The notes: generated by a model not told the origin, from the sequence alone. Counted from the stretch's first letter, positions 22,755-34,484 are shown. The stretch is DNA of 64,000 bases from Stropharia rugosoannulata (GCA_028532985.1 JANCIK010000002.1:2914001-2978000); one strand, 5' to 3'. Numbers and translations are program-made.

Positions 22755-25049
22755 GTTGAACGGGGACTAGAGGGGAAGGCCGGGGCGACCCTTCCACTGT
22801 TTTTTTCCGGTTTAAAAGGAAAGGTTGAGGCCGTGTACCTTCTTCTGTGTCAAAAATTGGTTAGGTTTAATTTGGCAAAAACAGAATTCGCAGAAATATA
22901 GCGCAACGCCCGTGATGGAGTTCCAAACAGCTAAATTAAGATTAAGTTCAGGGAGCCAGTAGACTTGTTATGCCTGTCAGCAATAGTGCAGGGATTCCGA
23001 GAAGCGGGATGGTAGATATGCTGCCACAACGAAACGATTTACTCCTTTACAATCGAGCAAGTCGGGGGCTAGTAGACATAGCATGCCACATCTCGCTTCA
23101 AAGAGGATTAAATTCGCATAACAATGGCCTACGTGAGCCATACACCCCGACACCACTTCTTAGCTCCTGGTTTGCTGAAACAGTTTGGAAATGGTTCATT
23201 TTTTGAGTTCATTGAAGTCATGCATTCATCAGATATTCCACAGAAAGATATTTGTAAATGGTTACAGCAGGAATGACGGATGGGACAGTAATTGTTGAAA
23301 CAGTGATGTGGAGTGTGGACTATACGTTGAGGTATACGGCAAGTGAGCGGGTAAACCGATAGCAAACCGTAAACGCGCTCTGCTGGTGCGGACTTACTGT
23401 GTTTAGTGATGGATGGGCAGCCGGGCCGGGAAGCCACTAGCCAATGCATGTTCTGCTCCGCCAAAGCTCCGCACCTCTATCATCCTTACCGATGTTATCT
23501 ACTTTTTCTCGAACCTTACCCTCTTAAGCTCTAAATTGTGTCGCTAAGCAATCTTCTCTCGCGAACGACTTGCACTGACTAGCGTCTGCATCGCAGGTTT
23601 CTTCAACGTTTCTTCGTTCTATTTTTTCCTGTACATAATTAGTCGACTGAGCATTAATAGGTTATTCAACGTTCATGGCCACAAATGTATCAATAGCCAT
23701 GATTGTTATGGTGCTTCAAGGTCATACTTGCATACCTGCTGACCAACATACAGACATCTCCATAAAGACTCTCGACCTTGAATTTCGGCAAATTTTCAGC
23801 ATAAACTTCTTTTTTTCCCCACCAACCGCGATGAAAAATGGGAAGACCACACCTTAATGAAGAACGATTCACTTCATTGTTTTATAGCAGTAACTTGGTA
23901 TTTTGGGAAGAGCTAGAATGACCTTCGATGCAAGAGACTGCTGAGAGCATGTCTCCACTTACGCTTGCACAACACGCGGTCGATCGTTAATTATGCACGG
24001 ACTACGTACATTCTAATATGTAGGCGATTAACCCCAATGTTAAGCCTCGGCCATCGAATTGCAGTTATTTCTAGTAAATTCTCCTTTCTGTTTTACTGTT
24101 CTTTCAGGTTTTCGTTTAGGTATTATTTACCCCGTCTCTGAGAACGTTGGGCGCACCCAGGTGCACCCCCGTTTTATGGCATTATTTTGGATCAACGGCC
24201 CTTGATACTAAGGTACTTAGCAGTAGAAGAGATATTCAGTAAGTACTTACAATGTCGTACGCTTTGTGTACGCCGCATCTGTAACTACGCCACAGCGATC
24301 CCGAAATAATGGGCGTTACCTCAACGCCCTTTCCCGCCGTGGGTGACTGGCAGGTTAACGCTGACATTTCCAATTTTCACCGGCACCCTTTCAACACGGC
24401 ATATACAGCAGCAACTCTAAAATATTCTTCTGTTGTCACACGTACTTTGAGCAAGCAAACATCTACCGGAAAAAGTTAGCTTTGCAGATTGGAACAGTTG
24501 ACGGCTAAGTACTATTTACAAGTAAGTATTCACCAATGGAAAAGATGGTGAGTCTTGGGGGACATTTGCATCCCTGATCCAAAATCTTGAAAATTCCTCT
24601 TGTCAATACAGCCCCTAATATGACGTAGCTTTCCTCCCAAGTACTTAAGTACATCGTATGTCCCTGTAACACTACATAAGTATGTACATGTACATATGTA
24701 ACTGCGGATAATGAAACACTATCATTTTTAAATATCGTCAGTGCCTGGATGATGAATTCTTGAACCTTCACATACCCTTACGACGTGCTATGTTATAGAT
24801 ATGCAAGCAGCCATGCTTCAGAGTTGACAACGTAAAGTAGGACGTAGCATAAGTGGATAATCCACACATTGCTAGAGGTTGACAATATGATACAGTTGGA
24901 GGACCTGAGGCTATGAGATTATATTTCCTGGTCAGAAATGTTGGAGATATTATAAAAACATGATGGACAACGGCCTTCTTCTACGTAACCAAGTTAGCGA
25001 TAATCCAATATACATACATACGTAGTACAGAACAAAGAAAATTGAGTCC
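22755..25049. other. 2.3-kb stretch with no recognisable gene
   Basis: I read both strands and find no exon chain, tRNA or transposon motif. Features seen are pyrimidine-rich stretches near 23500-23650 and several GTACTTA-type palindromes between 24210 and 24650 (for example AAGTACTT at 24241-24248 and 24639-24646). It is AT-rich towards 24.5-25.0 kb. The part next to 22754 must hold the GH79 promoter. Confidence 0.5.
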
Positions 25050-26492
25050 TTATTTCGGTTGTGGTGATCTGCTCTCCTGAGATCTGCGATTACTCCTACT
25101 GTTTGAAGTGGTCCTAAGGCTCACGCCGCTATGCGCATAAACGGCGTCTCGAATGATATTTGCAGCTGCAAGACCAAGCTGATAATATCCGTCATTAGTT
25201 TTTGCGTTGAACATTCCTGTATGGCCTTCAATTTCATCCGTGGCGACAGCATTCTTTGACGGCAAGAAGTGGTCTTTTGCACAGCTCTTGTATTGAGGGA
25301 GCACTATAAAAGTTCTCCTGGTGAGAAATTCAGGCGGATTAGGTGGCAGAACGTGGTAGATACTATTAACTCGTTAGATATGTCGATTCTAGTAAGATCG
25401 CAAGAGACACCCACTTGCGAAACGTAACTCCATGGTCCCTCTCGATGTCCACCAACGCGTTGACTCTGACCTCTAAGCTCGATTCGTCCCAGAGATTCCC
25501 GACATACTTCATATGATCAGTCGCCCATGAGAAGCCTTGTGAGAGGTCATCCTTCTTGTAATATGCACCTCCGGCTGCAGCGCCTGCGAGGAGAGCACCT
25601 CCGACAGCATAAGCTGCGGGGCCAGCCCACTTTCCCCAACCTGACTGAGTTTGCGGGGTAGGAGCTGCTGTCTGGGCAGCTCTCTTGGCACCAAATCCTG
25701 CAAAAGAGCCTAAAATGGCTGACCCGACTGTAGTTGCAGCATTTGCATATTGGGATATCTTCGTCACACTATTCTTGACAACAAATGGGTGGATCCCAAA
25801 GAACTATGATTAGGGTTAATAACTGCAGAGGAAAAAGTGACCGGAACTCGTACTGGGGTGTCAAATGCGATGCATGCTATAATGTTAGGCCACAACGGTG
25901 CTTGTTTATCCGGCCGTGTGAGTACGAATTCACGCAGAGTATCAGCAGCGAGAAGCCCTCCCATACTGTGCAAATGTATGTATGAGTTGGTTACGTTTAG
26001 TATATCATAGTTTTGCAATAGACATACCTATGTCCGCACAAGGCTATCTTAGCTTTGCCTGCTCCAAGCCCGGAGGCGACTTCGCGCTCAACAGTCAGCG
26101 TTGTGAGCCAATCGGCAAAACGAACTACAGCTTTATCCTTTAGTCTAATGAATTCAAAAGTGCCATATCATCAACGCTGTCTGACTGACCAATTCTCCTT
26201 TGGTCTGCAACACAAAATGTCATCAAAATGAACGACTACGAGGTAGCATTACGCTCACCTCATAGGCAGGGAAAACAATGGATTCAACCGTCGTATTATT
26301 CAACGTTTGCGAAAGAAGATGTTGAAGACGTTCGGGGAATTCGCCGAACGACTCATCGTCGCCCTTGAACCCATGTATGAATATCAGAAGGACGAGGTCA
26401 TGTTCTTGTTTAGCAACGGTAAGCAAATCAGCCGGCCACGGATTTTGCTCAGGGCCACTCTCAGCAATAAATTGATGGGATACAGAGGCCAT
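25050..26492 (-). CDS. DUF676-type serine hydrolase/lipase-like protein
   Basis: Alpha/beta hydrolase. The start at 26492 (MASVSHQFIAESGPEQNPWP) leads to LVLLIFIHGFKGDDESFGEFP, the N-terminal strand with the HG oxyanion motif common in DUF676 proteins. Joining exons across the intron near 26020 yields the nucleophile elbow GHSMGGLLAADTLREF. AFDTPYFGIHPF follows, then a Gly/Ala-rich segment (AVGGALLAGAAAGGAYY, near 25600) that could be a weak membrane or flexible region. The C-terminus contains a possible catalytic His in IEGHTGMFNA (near 25230) and ends RSPQPK. About 400 residues, five to six introns. Substrate unknown; a role in lipid turnover is only a family guess. Confidence 0.8.
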
Positions 26493-26874
26493 TTAAGTTT
26501 TGACTTGAGTTTGACGCTCTTTCGGCGACCCGTAACTGGGCGTAATGGTGATAATGAATCAAGTTACATATGGTGACTAACACTGACTAACTCGGGGCGT
26601 TTGATGTGACTCAATTAATATTTCATTACATATTCAATTTCTTGCATTATTCCCATTATACAGATTTTGTAACAAGCTCGATGTCGACTACAGTTGAGCA
26701 AATGAATGACAGTGCTGGTTTCTAGTATATGCTAATACACTCTATTCACATTAGAGGTTTGAACCCTTCACTGTACATCGTTGACGAAACTACAGAATCA
26801 AGACACACTCTACATATAAGACAGATTATGTTTGTTCTTACAAGAAGGCAACCAATCACATAATCACGTATGAG
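26493..26874. other. Intergenic spacer
   Basis: 382 bases between the start of the DUF676 gene and the stop of the C2H2 gene, both minus strand. AT-rich; expected to contain the DUF676 promoter. No gene or clear repeat seen. Confidence 0.5.
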
Positions 26875-28013
26875 CTACTTTTGACTATCATATGGTGCTT
26901 GAGTTTGTAAGGGCGGATAAAAATGTTCCCCGAAAGACATTGAATGAACGTCATAATCATGCGTGTGCTGTGTTTCTAACGGATCATCCAAATTTTGAGA
27001 TAATGAGATGACCTGAACGTTGACTGGACTGTCCATCTGTTCTGTAAGTTGACGTTCTGGATTAAGTGGAACATGCGGTATCTTGGTTGGATTAGATCGT
27101 AAATCAGCCTTTTCTTTACTTAAAGACCTCAGCTTTGGCGGAGAACATCGCATTTCCATGTCTGCTACAGCTTGAGGCTGCATACTTCCCGTTAAAAACG
27201 GGCCTTCACCTTGAGTTGCTTGTGCTCTATCCACTCGAGATTTGCGAGTGTATTTAGACGGAGTCGTTGGCAGGTTACTGTTCGATATCCTCAATGTCGT
27301 CTGCGTCGAGTCTGCATGATGAGAATCAGGGGGATATATCATCTTTTTGGACCCATGGCGATGCAACAGAAATTGATGCTGGCTTTTTGACGACTCGACT
27401 TCGGAATCAGACCCAGAAGTAGAGTTATCTGATGATGAAGAGTCACTAGCCTCCGAGTCGTGCTGCGAAACTTCACCTTCACTGTTCTCTTCATCCAAAG
27501 GCGTAGTTTGAGTAAGCTTCATGGCAACAGATGCTTGTGAGGCAAAAGATGATGATGTTGTTGACTGCGACAACTCAGCACCATAAGTCAATGCCCTGTG
27601 TCGAGGAATCTTTTTCGTGACGGTTCTGGAGACTAACGAGTTGAAGGACGGAGATGGCGGGATCGGACTGATACCACTGTGTGTCTGAGCAGGGGATGGA
27701 GAGGAAAGCGAAGCAAAAGATGGCGTCACTTGAGATTGGCCTATCGGTCATCTAGTTAATATTAATATAAGGTCAAGAAGAGTTAAAATAAGATACATTT
27801 CAAAATTTCTCCCTCCATTCGCCAAGCGGCAGCCATGTCTCTTCGTCGAATAGGCACCGCTGTGCGTACGTGTTCATGAATGACATGGTTGACGAGCTCA
27901 GCTTGGTCCAAAAAAGTGCATCTGCACCATTCCCACCTGCATCCAAGCAGGTTAATAGAGGCAGATTGGGTTGTAACAGACTGGGAGAGGAGGTTTTCGT
28001 TTCCAGCCAGCAT
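26875..28013 (-). CDS. Protein with single C2H2 zinc finger and long disordered region
   Basis: Start at 28013 (MLAGNENLLSQSVTTQSAS). Exon 1 encodes one C2H2-like finger: two cysteines in CRWEWC, then FLDQAEL and the histidine pair in NHVIHEH. An intron of about 60 nt (acceptor at GATAG near 27747) leads to a single exon of about 285 codons that is disordered: Ser/Pro/Thr-rich, with an acidic Ser/Asp block (SDSSSSDNSTSGSDSEVESS) and a basic patch. The single finger near the N-terminus could bind DNA or protein. The family is not recognised; a transcription regulator is plausible but unproven. Its start is 137 bp from the divergent CCDC97 gene. Confidence 0.72.
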
Positions 28014-28150
28014 GACGGTGAATGATGCATACAGGGGCCGTCGCTACGCGCTGCATGAAGTTAGCCGCGGTGACGCAATTATGTGACACCGGTCAACACC
28101 CTTCAACACCACGCTTATCACTCTTTTGATTTGCTTATGATTTGACTTTC

Positions 28151-29002
28151 ATGTCGCTTCCAGCATCTTCAAAAAGCTGTCTGCAGCTGTCTGCTCCAGA
28201 CCACATCAACAGCATGACTGCTAACACTCAGCAATTTAACTCACAAGTGTTTATAAAATATTTAGGTCTCCCACACGACTATAGCCCATCTCCACAGACA
28301 GACCCTATTGATTTTCTGAGAAAACACTTACACCAGCTCCCTCCTCATCTGTCGTCGCATTTTAGACATATTACTAGCTCGAAGCAACGCACTACTCTAG
28401 CATTCATACGAAACAGACGTTTCCAGTATGTCGGAAAAAATCCAGCAGCGCTACAATTTGAGAATGCCCGGAACGCGTGGCCAGACCTGTGGACAGGAAG
28501 GGTTGATCGGCGGGGTATAGTAGAGGCCAAGGGAAAAGAAGAGAAGGAATGGGCAGAAACTGATTTTTTGTCTGGCTCCAAACAGCATATCGGTAAATTA
28601 GGAGGGTTGCTTGCAGAATATGAACGAGAACGAACCGCAGAGAGAACATATGGAGCCAGGCGTATTATGACGCCTGTCCACGACGATCTTCCTGAAGAGG
28701 ATAGCGACAGCGACGAAGGAGATTCTGTACCGAACTCAAATGCTCCGGGACTTGATTTGGAGGATACGGAAGAATCGATGAAGGTCTCCTTTGAGCGTCT
28801 GGTAAAAGAACGGTTTGTTTATGGCCTACTTGACGTACGTGCCTCATCAAATCATCATGCTGAAGACCAAGAATTTTATTTTACATTTCTTTAATACATA
28901 CAGAATTTTGATTATGACAAGGTTGATTGGAATGAAGATTTGGACATCATTAAAGATCGTGAAGCGCAGGAGAGGTGGTTTGATGAAGATGAAAACAATT
29001 GA
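28151..29002 (+). CDS. CCDC97-family protein (SF3b-associated)
   Basis: The first exon from ATG 28151 (MSLPASSKSCLQL) carries FIKYLGLPHDYSP and LRKHLHQLPPHLSSHFRHIT. Later come conserved RIMTPVHDDLPEEDSDSD and the family signature near the end, FERLVKERFVYGLLD joined to NFDYDKVDWNEDLD and EAQERWFDEDENN (stop TGA 29000-29002). One intron lies before NFDYD (from about 28836 to 28900). About 260 residues, as usual. CCDC97 proteins associate with the SF3b part of U2 snRNP in animals, so a splicing-related role is expected. The TTG codon at 28142 upstream is not used as start because ATG 28151 is in frame. Head-to-head with the C2H2 gene. Confidence 0.85.
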
Positions 29003-29248
29003 GCTGACTATGTACCATTTTACAATCTCGTGGTGGAGCAAATACATACATGGTATTTATACGATTACGACGACGCCTCTGTGTACAAACTGTCGTATAC
29101 AATCTGATAGGGTGCAAAGCAACAAGTCAATAAATGAGAATTACAAACAATCTTGAACTATAATGTACGAACGGTGGAATGAGGGAAAGGCTACACGAAT
29201 AAAGCAATAAATCAAATACCGCTCGCACATACTGTTCAAACCAAATAA
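29003..29248. other. Convergent 3' spacer
   Basis: 246 bases between the stops of the CCDC97 gene (+) and GRR1 (-). AT-rich, with AATAAA-like words (GCAATAAATC near 29205). No gene seen. Confidence 0.5.
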
Positions 29249-32126
29249 TCAACGATGAGTACGATGTCCATAGCTAGAGCTTCCAGCACCCGATCCACTG
29301 GCCTCTTGCCGGGTCTCGCCGGCGTTGCGTCCAAATAGCAACGAAGTAGCATAATTCTCGGCGGCATGCAGCGTGCTACGAATACCTCGCTTGACGCTTC
29401 TGGGACGAGGCTCAGGATGGATATCATTTGATGCTCTGGGTTGTTCTTTACGGCCCCTAGGAGACTCCCCAAGTGCTGACTGTATGGATTCCTGAAGCTC
29501 TCGTGTAGCTGGGCGAGTTAAAACCGGCTCGCGATACGTCCACGTTGTGCTCCCAACATTCATGGCTGGAGTAGGATTTTCAGGAACATCCCCGTCGTCA
29601 GGATCTTCCTCTGATTCAGAAACACTAGACGATGCTCCACGCGGCGCGGGTATAACAGGTGGAGAAATATAAGAGGCAACAGCTTGCTGGGATGTAATTT
29701 CGAAGGTGGTATCTTGAAGCCGGGCTGCGTTCCGTCCTTGTGTACCTCGTCCGTGACCTATTTCCGCGTAGTTCAGATCTGGAGTCAGTGCGCCATTGCC
29801 GCGGGGCGATACCCCGATGCCAGGTCGTTCCTGATATGTGCGGAAGAATGCAGATCCATTGTCGTTTTCAGTCGTAGAGTGACCTGCATAATTACTGGGT
29901 ATGGCGTCACTAGATGATTGAGGTTCTACAATAGGTAAGACGTCTGCCGCAGAACGACCATGACGATGGACTCGAGGTACACGAGTCGCTTCAACACCAG
30001 ATGTCGACGCCTGTATTTGTGCATTTAATCGCGATGCAGCGACTTGTAGATTGGCGCTAGATGCGTCATGTCGACTATCACGAGTATGACTATGACGAAC
30101 GGTGGCAGTGGGGGCGGTGGCAGCACGATGGGGGCGATCTCGCTGGAATGGAAACTCGTGTTGAGCATGTTCCTGATGTCGATCATATACGCGAGATGCT
30201 GTATTCGCGTTGTGAAGAACATGGTGAGGGCGACCATCCAGCTGGCGATTGTCCACGAACACTTCAGGTTCAGGAGTCTCATCTTCGTGGTAAGCTTCTC
30301 CATCATATTCGTCCTCCTCATATTCCGTGTCATCTGTGTTGTTGAGTTCTGTGATGCGGTCGAATAATTCAGTCAAATAAGCGCGCAGTTGCGACACTCC
30401 TTTTCCAGAGAACACACAAAATGCTTGTCGCTGGGCCATATTGAAATCCTGCCAAAATTTAAGTCAAAACATATATACATTATAAACGCAAAAGCGACCT
30501 TGGGTGCTTCACGACAGAATTGTTGAAGTTCTTGCTGGCGGAAGGCAGTCACACCAGTAAGGCTGAGATGCGTCAACTTATGTAGTTTCAGTAAGAGGAA
30601 ATGAATAGCCATGACTGAAATCTGATCGCAATATGACAGATGGATTCGCTCAAGGGTAGCATGCCTCTCTGCCAAAGCATAAATAGCCTCGTCGGTTAAT
30701 TGGTTAACGCGCACCAAACCAACTCTGCGTAGTTTGGGTAGTGCAGACAGCTCAAAGACAGACATATCGGTGAGCAAAACACAATCTTGGTAAAGAATTA
30801 GATTGAGACTAGGTAGTATACGAGGGCGACAATGGACTCACTTGCGAAATCAATATATCGGATGCGGGTGCACGACCGAGCCAATACGCGTACAGAGCGG
30901 TCGGTAATCTTACTTGCGTGACCAAGGTGAAGGTAGTGAAGATGACGACCCAATTTGCAGATTGATTCAACTGCTTTATCAGTAAGAAGGACACATTTGG
31001 ATAGGACTAGATTGCGGATCTTCGGTGCATGGGATATAATACCCTCGACAGCATCATCGGTGACCAAGGCACATGCGGTCAAATCGAGCATTCGTAAATT
31101 CTCGAAGATGCGATTAACCAGAAGCGGTGGGAAATCATTTGCTCTGTTCATGCTGGAATGACCGAACGGGTTGACGATGTCAGATTGGGAATCATTCTTC
31201 ATTGGGGAGGGAAATGCTGCGTCAGTGAGCAGCGGACAATGGGATAGACGCATTTCTCGCATATGAGTCAAATGAGACCAAATAAGGCGAACCGAGGCAT
31301 CAGAAATCAATTCACAATGGTTGAGATCGATTTCAAGAAGAGTCGGACAACGGTTGGCAATAGAAGAAACGGCGACGTCTGTAATGAGCAAAAGGCCACT
31401 CAGCTTTACTCGGCGGAGTAATGGGCATGAATTGGCTAAAGCTACAATGCCTTCGTCGGTAACCTTACTACAGTTCGACAAATTGATGCCTTGCAGCCGT
31501 GGAGCAACTCTGGCGAGACCGATAATAGCCTCACTTGTGGTATTCACAACACCTGTCAAGTCGATTGAAACCAGAAGGGAGAAATTCGGCAATATATTGG
31601 CGAGTGCTTCACCCGTGAGGTGTTTGCATCCAATAAGGGTGAGTCTCTCGATGCGATCGCAGCGAGAGAATCCACTGACAAGCTCATCCATGAGATCTGG
31701 ACCGTGATTCAGAAAGTTAAGGCGGCGTATAAAGCGGGAGTATGTGAATGTTTGCCTCTCCCTACGGAGGAGTTTCGCCATCTTATAGATGGTGTCGTAT
31801 TTGGGGAAGGTTGGTTTATGCCATAGGAGTTCAACGGCGCATTGGCACCAGGTACGGGACACGCGAAGCACTGAGTAAAGGTCCTTGGGCGAGTGTAGGT
31901 GTTTGAAAATCTGTATCATAATTTCAGCCGGGATGGTGGATATTGGGGACGGATAACCCGGTTGCTGCAGAACATTGTGAGTGTCCTTTTGCGCCCAGGG
32001 AGCGGGGACTAGATGGTGATCGGGGTAGAAAGCAAACTGAGGAGTCTCCTCATCATTATCAACGTCGTCGCCATCGTCGGAGAGAGAGGTAGTAGATGGA
32101 GCGTGGTGCTTGTAGAGAGGCACCAT
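29249..32126 (-). CDS. GRR1: F-box/LRR protein Grr1, SCF ubiquitin ligase subunit
   Basis: Substrate receptor of an SCF E3 ligase; in yeast it controls glucose signalling and G1 cyclins. Start at 32126 (MVPLYKHHAPSTTSLSDDGD); an earlier in-frame GTG at 32216 is not a likely start. The F-box is at about residues 58-105 (ISTIPAEIMIQIFKHLHSPK...VSRTWCQCAVELLWHKP). It is followed by twelve or so cysteine-containing LRRs: GINLSNCSKVTDEGIVALAN, MRLSHCPLLTDAAF, LDLTACALVTDDAV. A Grr1-type interruption sits between the repeats (SPMKNDSQSDIVNPFGHSSM). After the last repeat AFCVFSGKGVSQLRAYL comes a long disordered C-terminus to the stop at 29249. About 900 residues, four introns. Its start lies 104 bp from a divergent gene. 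Confidence 0.93.
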
Positions 32127-32230
32127 GGTGGACGGGAAAGGAGTGAGTACTGCACGCAGGACGTTCGCCTTACATAGAGCAAGACACGTGCCAATGCTGC
32201 CCCAGTCGCGTTTCACTCTCTTCGTCTGCC

Positions 32231-33018
32231 ATGTCTTCCCAGCACGATCAGCTCATTCAAGTTCGTCTTCCATGCCCTGATAACTCCACTTTCTTTGATT
32301 CCCCCTTCTTTAGCGACCAGCCTCCTTTGACGATGTCCTGCGTCAAGCACAGATGCCTGAGCCTGGTCCCGAGTACTATGCCGCCCGGCGGCATCTCTGG
32401 CTGACCCCATCCAATCCCACCGTCTCCGCTCGTCATTTGTCAATGGATAGGAACAAATTAGAGAAAGGTCTCAAAGAAAAAAATTATGCCACAGAAGCTT
32501 GGAGACTGATCTCATCTGGCCAAAGACTGAAGCGTAGCATACCAATGGATTACCTTGTACGCTTCCGTCTTTGCTATCTGGACATTCTGATTCATATTTG
32601 CTTAAGATTAAGATAGTACATGCTGCATGGCTAAGGGAAAAATTATGGCCTGTTGGCGTAGTCGTTCCCGACTCTGACGAAAACGAGCAAATGGAGATTC
32701 AAGCGAGCAGTGATCCCATTGAGACGAGGTAGCACTATAACCAGTGTTATTTCTTAAGGCGAACGCGCAAGATCCATTGCTAAATATCCTGAAAACCTGC
32801 AAATGTTATCCATGATGAACAATCAACGCTACCATCGCAGTCGTTATTTGGTTAAGCATTCGGGTCTTCTTAAGAAACTACGTTCGCGATGGAGGAGAAA
32901 CCTGCCCAATCAAAAATTAATTTATGACAAAAGCACGAACAGCAGACGGACAAGAATGACACCATCGCCACGCACAAATAGCATCTCCATTTTTCTTTTT
33001 GCTACCTATTCAGATTAG
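32231..33018 (+). CDS. Uncharacterised protein; C-terminus uncertain
   Basis: ATG 32231 (MSSQHDQLIQ) is followed by an intron ending in TTTAG, then RPASFDDVLRQAQMPEPGPE, a conserved-looking segment with LWLTPSNPTVSARHLSMDRN and EAWRLISSGQRLKRSIPMDYL. A second intron ending in ATTAAG gives IVHAAWLREKLWPVGVVVPD. From here I see three possible ends: TAG at 32730-32732 without further splicing; a short intron and end shortly after; or an intron of 43 nt ending GCGCAAG (gain of SIAKYPENLQMLSMMNNQRY) with a stop at 33018. The last reading would overlap LSM3 on the other strand by about 140 bases, so the stop is unsure. No family recognised. Convergent with LSM3. Confidence 0.55.
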
Positions 33019-33332
33019 AAGGTTTTGAACAGTGTCAACTTGGTACAATTACTCTTGACATACATTGACAACACCCCGACCATTAGTGGCACCCTCAGGA
33101 TCTACAAGCATGATTGTCTCTTCTACATCGCTCATTATCAGGTTCATATGACCATCGTATGCCTATCGACCTAAGATGAGTATGCTTCATGTGATCCACT
33201 CAGCTTGGTGGTTCATACATGAAGAATGCCAGTCAATTCTCGATCTCCACGCAGTTTCACGAAGACCCTTTCGCTTAATGAGAGTCTAATGAGATCAAAT
33301 GGCTCCTGTATTCCTGTTACCGAAGCGTCCAT
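32878..33332 (-). CDS. LSM3: U6 snRNA-associated Sm-like protein LSm3
   Basis: Four short exons, none large enough for simple ORF finding: 33219-33332, 33064-33162, 32952-33005 and 32878-32901. All introns are GT..AG and the joined reading is 96 residues with a TAG stop. It begins [20 protein letters not shown]. Sm motif 1 is [20 protein letters not shown] followed by [14 protein letters not shown]; Sm motif 2 is [20 protein letters not shown]. LSm3 is part of the LSm2-8 ring on U6 snRNA and the LSm1-7 ring that promotes mRNA decapping. Length and both motifs fit the family precisely. Divergent from U1-C with 202 bases between starts; its 3' end faces the uncertain gene at 32231. Confidence 0.92.
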
Positions 33333-33534
33333 TTTCGTGCTGTATTCAGGCTGTATAAGAAGAAGTCAAGTAGCGGCGAGGGCCATCGGAGATTCCATTA
33401 AGCAACTGCGCGACGTAATCACGTGAACGTTTTTTGAAGCCCCGATCAGATTCAGAGTCACAGTTGCCTCGAGTCTTTACTTGTAACCACTACAGAAGTG
33501 TATCCTGAGCTGACCTTCAGCGTACAAGACGATA
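33333..33534. promoter_or_regulatory. Shared divergent promoter of LSM3 and U1-C
   Basis: 202 bases between two ATGs facing apart, for two snRNP proteins. No exon lies in it; it contains a CACGTG-like word ATCACGTGAA at about 33417-33426. A common promoter would coordinate two splicing factors. Inferred from arrangement. Confidence 0.5.
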
Positions 33535-34444
33535 ATGCCTGTAAGTGTAAAGCTGAAATAGAGCCTTTGGAATCTACTAATACGTTCTTTAGAAACATTA
33601 CTGTGACTACTGTGATGTTTTCCTCACTCACGACTCCACTTCAGGTACGCCCGCCATCATTTGTTTTTCAGTTACACAGCTGATTTTCGTGACAGTACGG
33701 AAAGCTCACAATAGTGGAAGGAATCATCTTTCCAACGTCCGTGACTACTATGCATGTAAATATACACATGTTTATTAGTCCATTGTATCTTTTATTAACC
33801 TATCGTGCAGCGCTAGGACATGACAAGGCTCAAAATATCATTGACCAAATCACGTCTGCATACGAGAGTGGCGGCCCTCCACCAGGAGGATTTGGATTTG
33901 GTCCTCAACATCTAGGCGGACCTCCAGCGGGCTTTGGTGGCCCTCCCATGGGATATCCGCCTATGCCACCCCCGGGTTTTGGTGGTCGTAAGTAAATCTT
34001 GCTGCTGCACTTTTCACCAGAAGATAACAACTATTTCTTTGCTATGTAGCTCGACCTCCGTTTCCCCCAGGTCCAGGATTTCCGCCTATGATGCCGCCTG
34101 GCGCTCCCCCATTTCCACCTGGTAACGCACCTCCAGGCATGAATGGTCCACCTAGTGGTTTTGGTACGCGGTGTTTAATGTTCATCTCATTATTCGCTGA
34201 ATCCTATGTAGGCGCTCCTCCGTTCCCGCCGAATGGTCCCCCGGGCGCTATGGCGCCTCCTTTCCCTCCGTCAAACGGTCCACCAAATAATTTCAACCAG
34301 CCCCCTGGAATGAATTTTAACGGGCCACCCCCTCAAAATTCCCCGTCTTCCTCATCTAGTAACCCCCCTCAACCTGTAGCACCTAGTATTCATCCGGATA
34401 GGCTCCGCATGTTAGGTTCTGGTGGTGGCGGAGGCGGACGATGA
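33535..34444 (+). CDS. U1 small nuclear ribonucleoprotein C
   Basis: U1-C stabilises pairing of U1 snRNA with the 5' splice site. The first coding exon is only ATGCCT (33535-33540); a GTAAGT intron follows, and the next exons give [17 protein letters not shown], then [20 protein letters not shown] and [20 protein letters not shown]. This is the complete matrin-type C2H2 zinc finger (Cys pair YCDYC, His pair AHNSGRNH). The rest is the usual Pro/Gly/Phe/Met-rich C-terminus (for example [16 protein letters not shown]), ending GGGGGGR with TGA at 34442-34444. Six exons, about 205 residues. Confidence is high because the finger is diagnostic and every join keeps frame. Confidence 0.95.
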
Positions 34445-34455
34445 GATATTGACAT

Positions 34456-34484
34456 GTATACCTTTTCTTTTCTTTTCTTTTATT
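34456..34484. repeat. Short (CTTTT)n microsatellite
   Basis: About four tandem CTTTT units directly after the U1-C stop codon, in the probable 3' UTR. Replication-slippage repeat without evident function. Confidence 0.6.

Noticed and set aside
22970..23464. Overlapping ORFs of 78 and 111 codons in the 2.3-kb gap
   Set aside because: No family motif, no supporting splice pattern and low-information composition; likely chance.
24505..24771. 88-codon minus-strand ORF
   Set aside because: Crosses the palindrome-rich spacer; no recognised motif and no partner exon.
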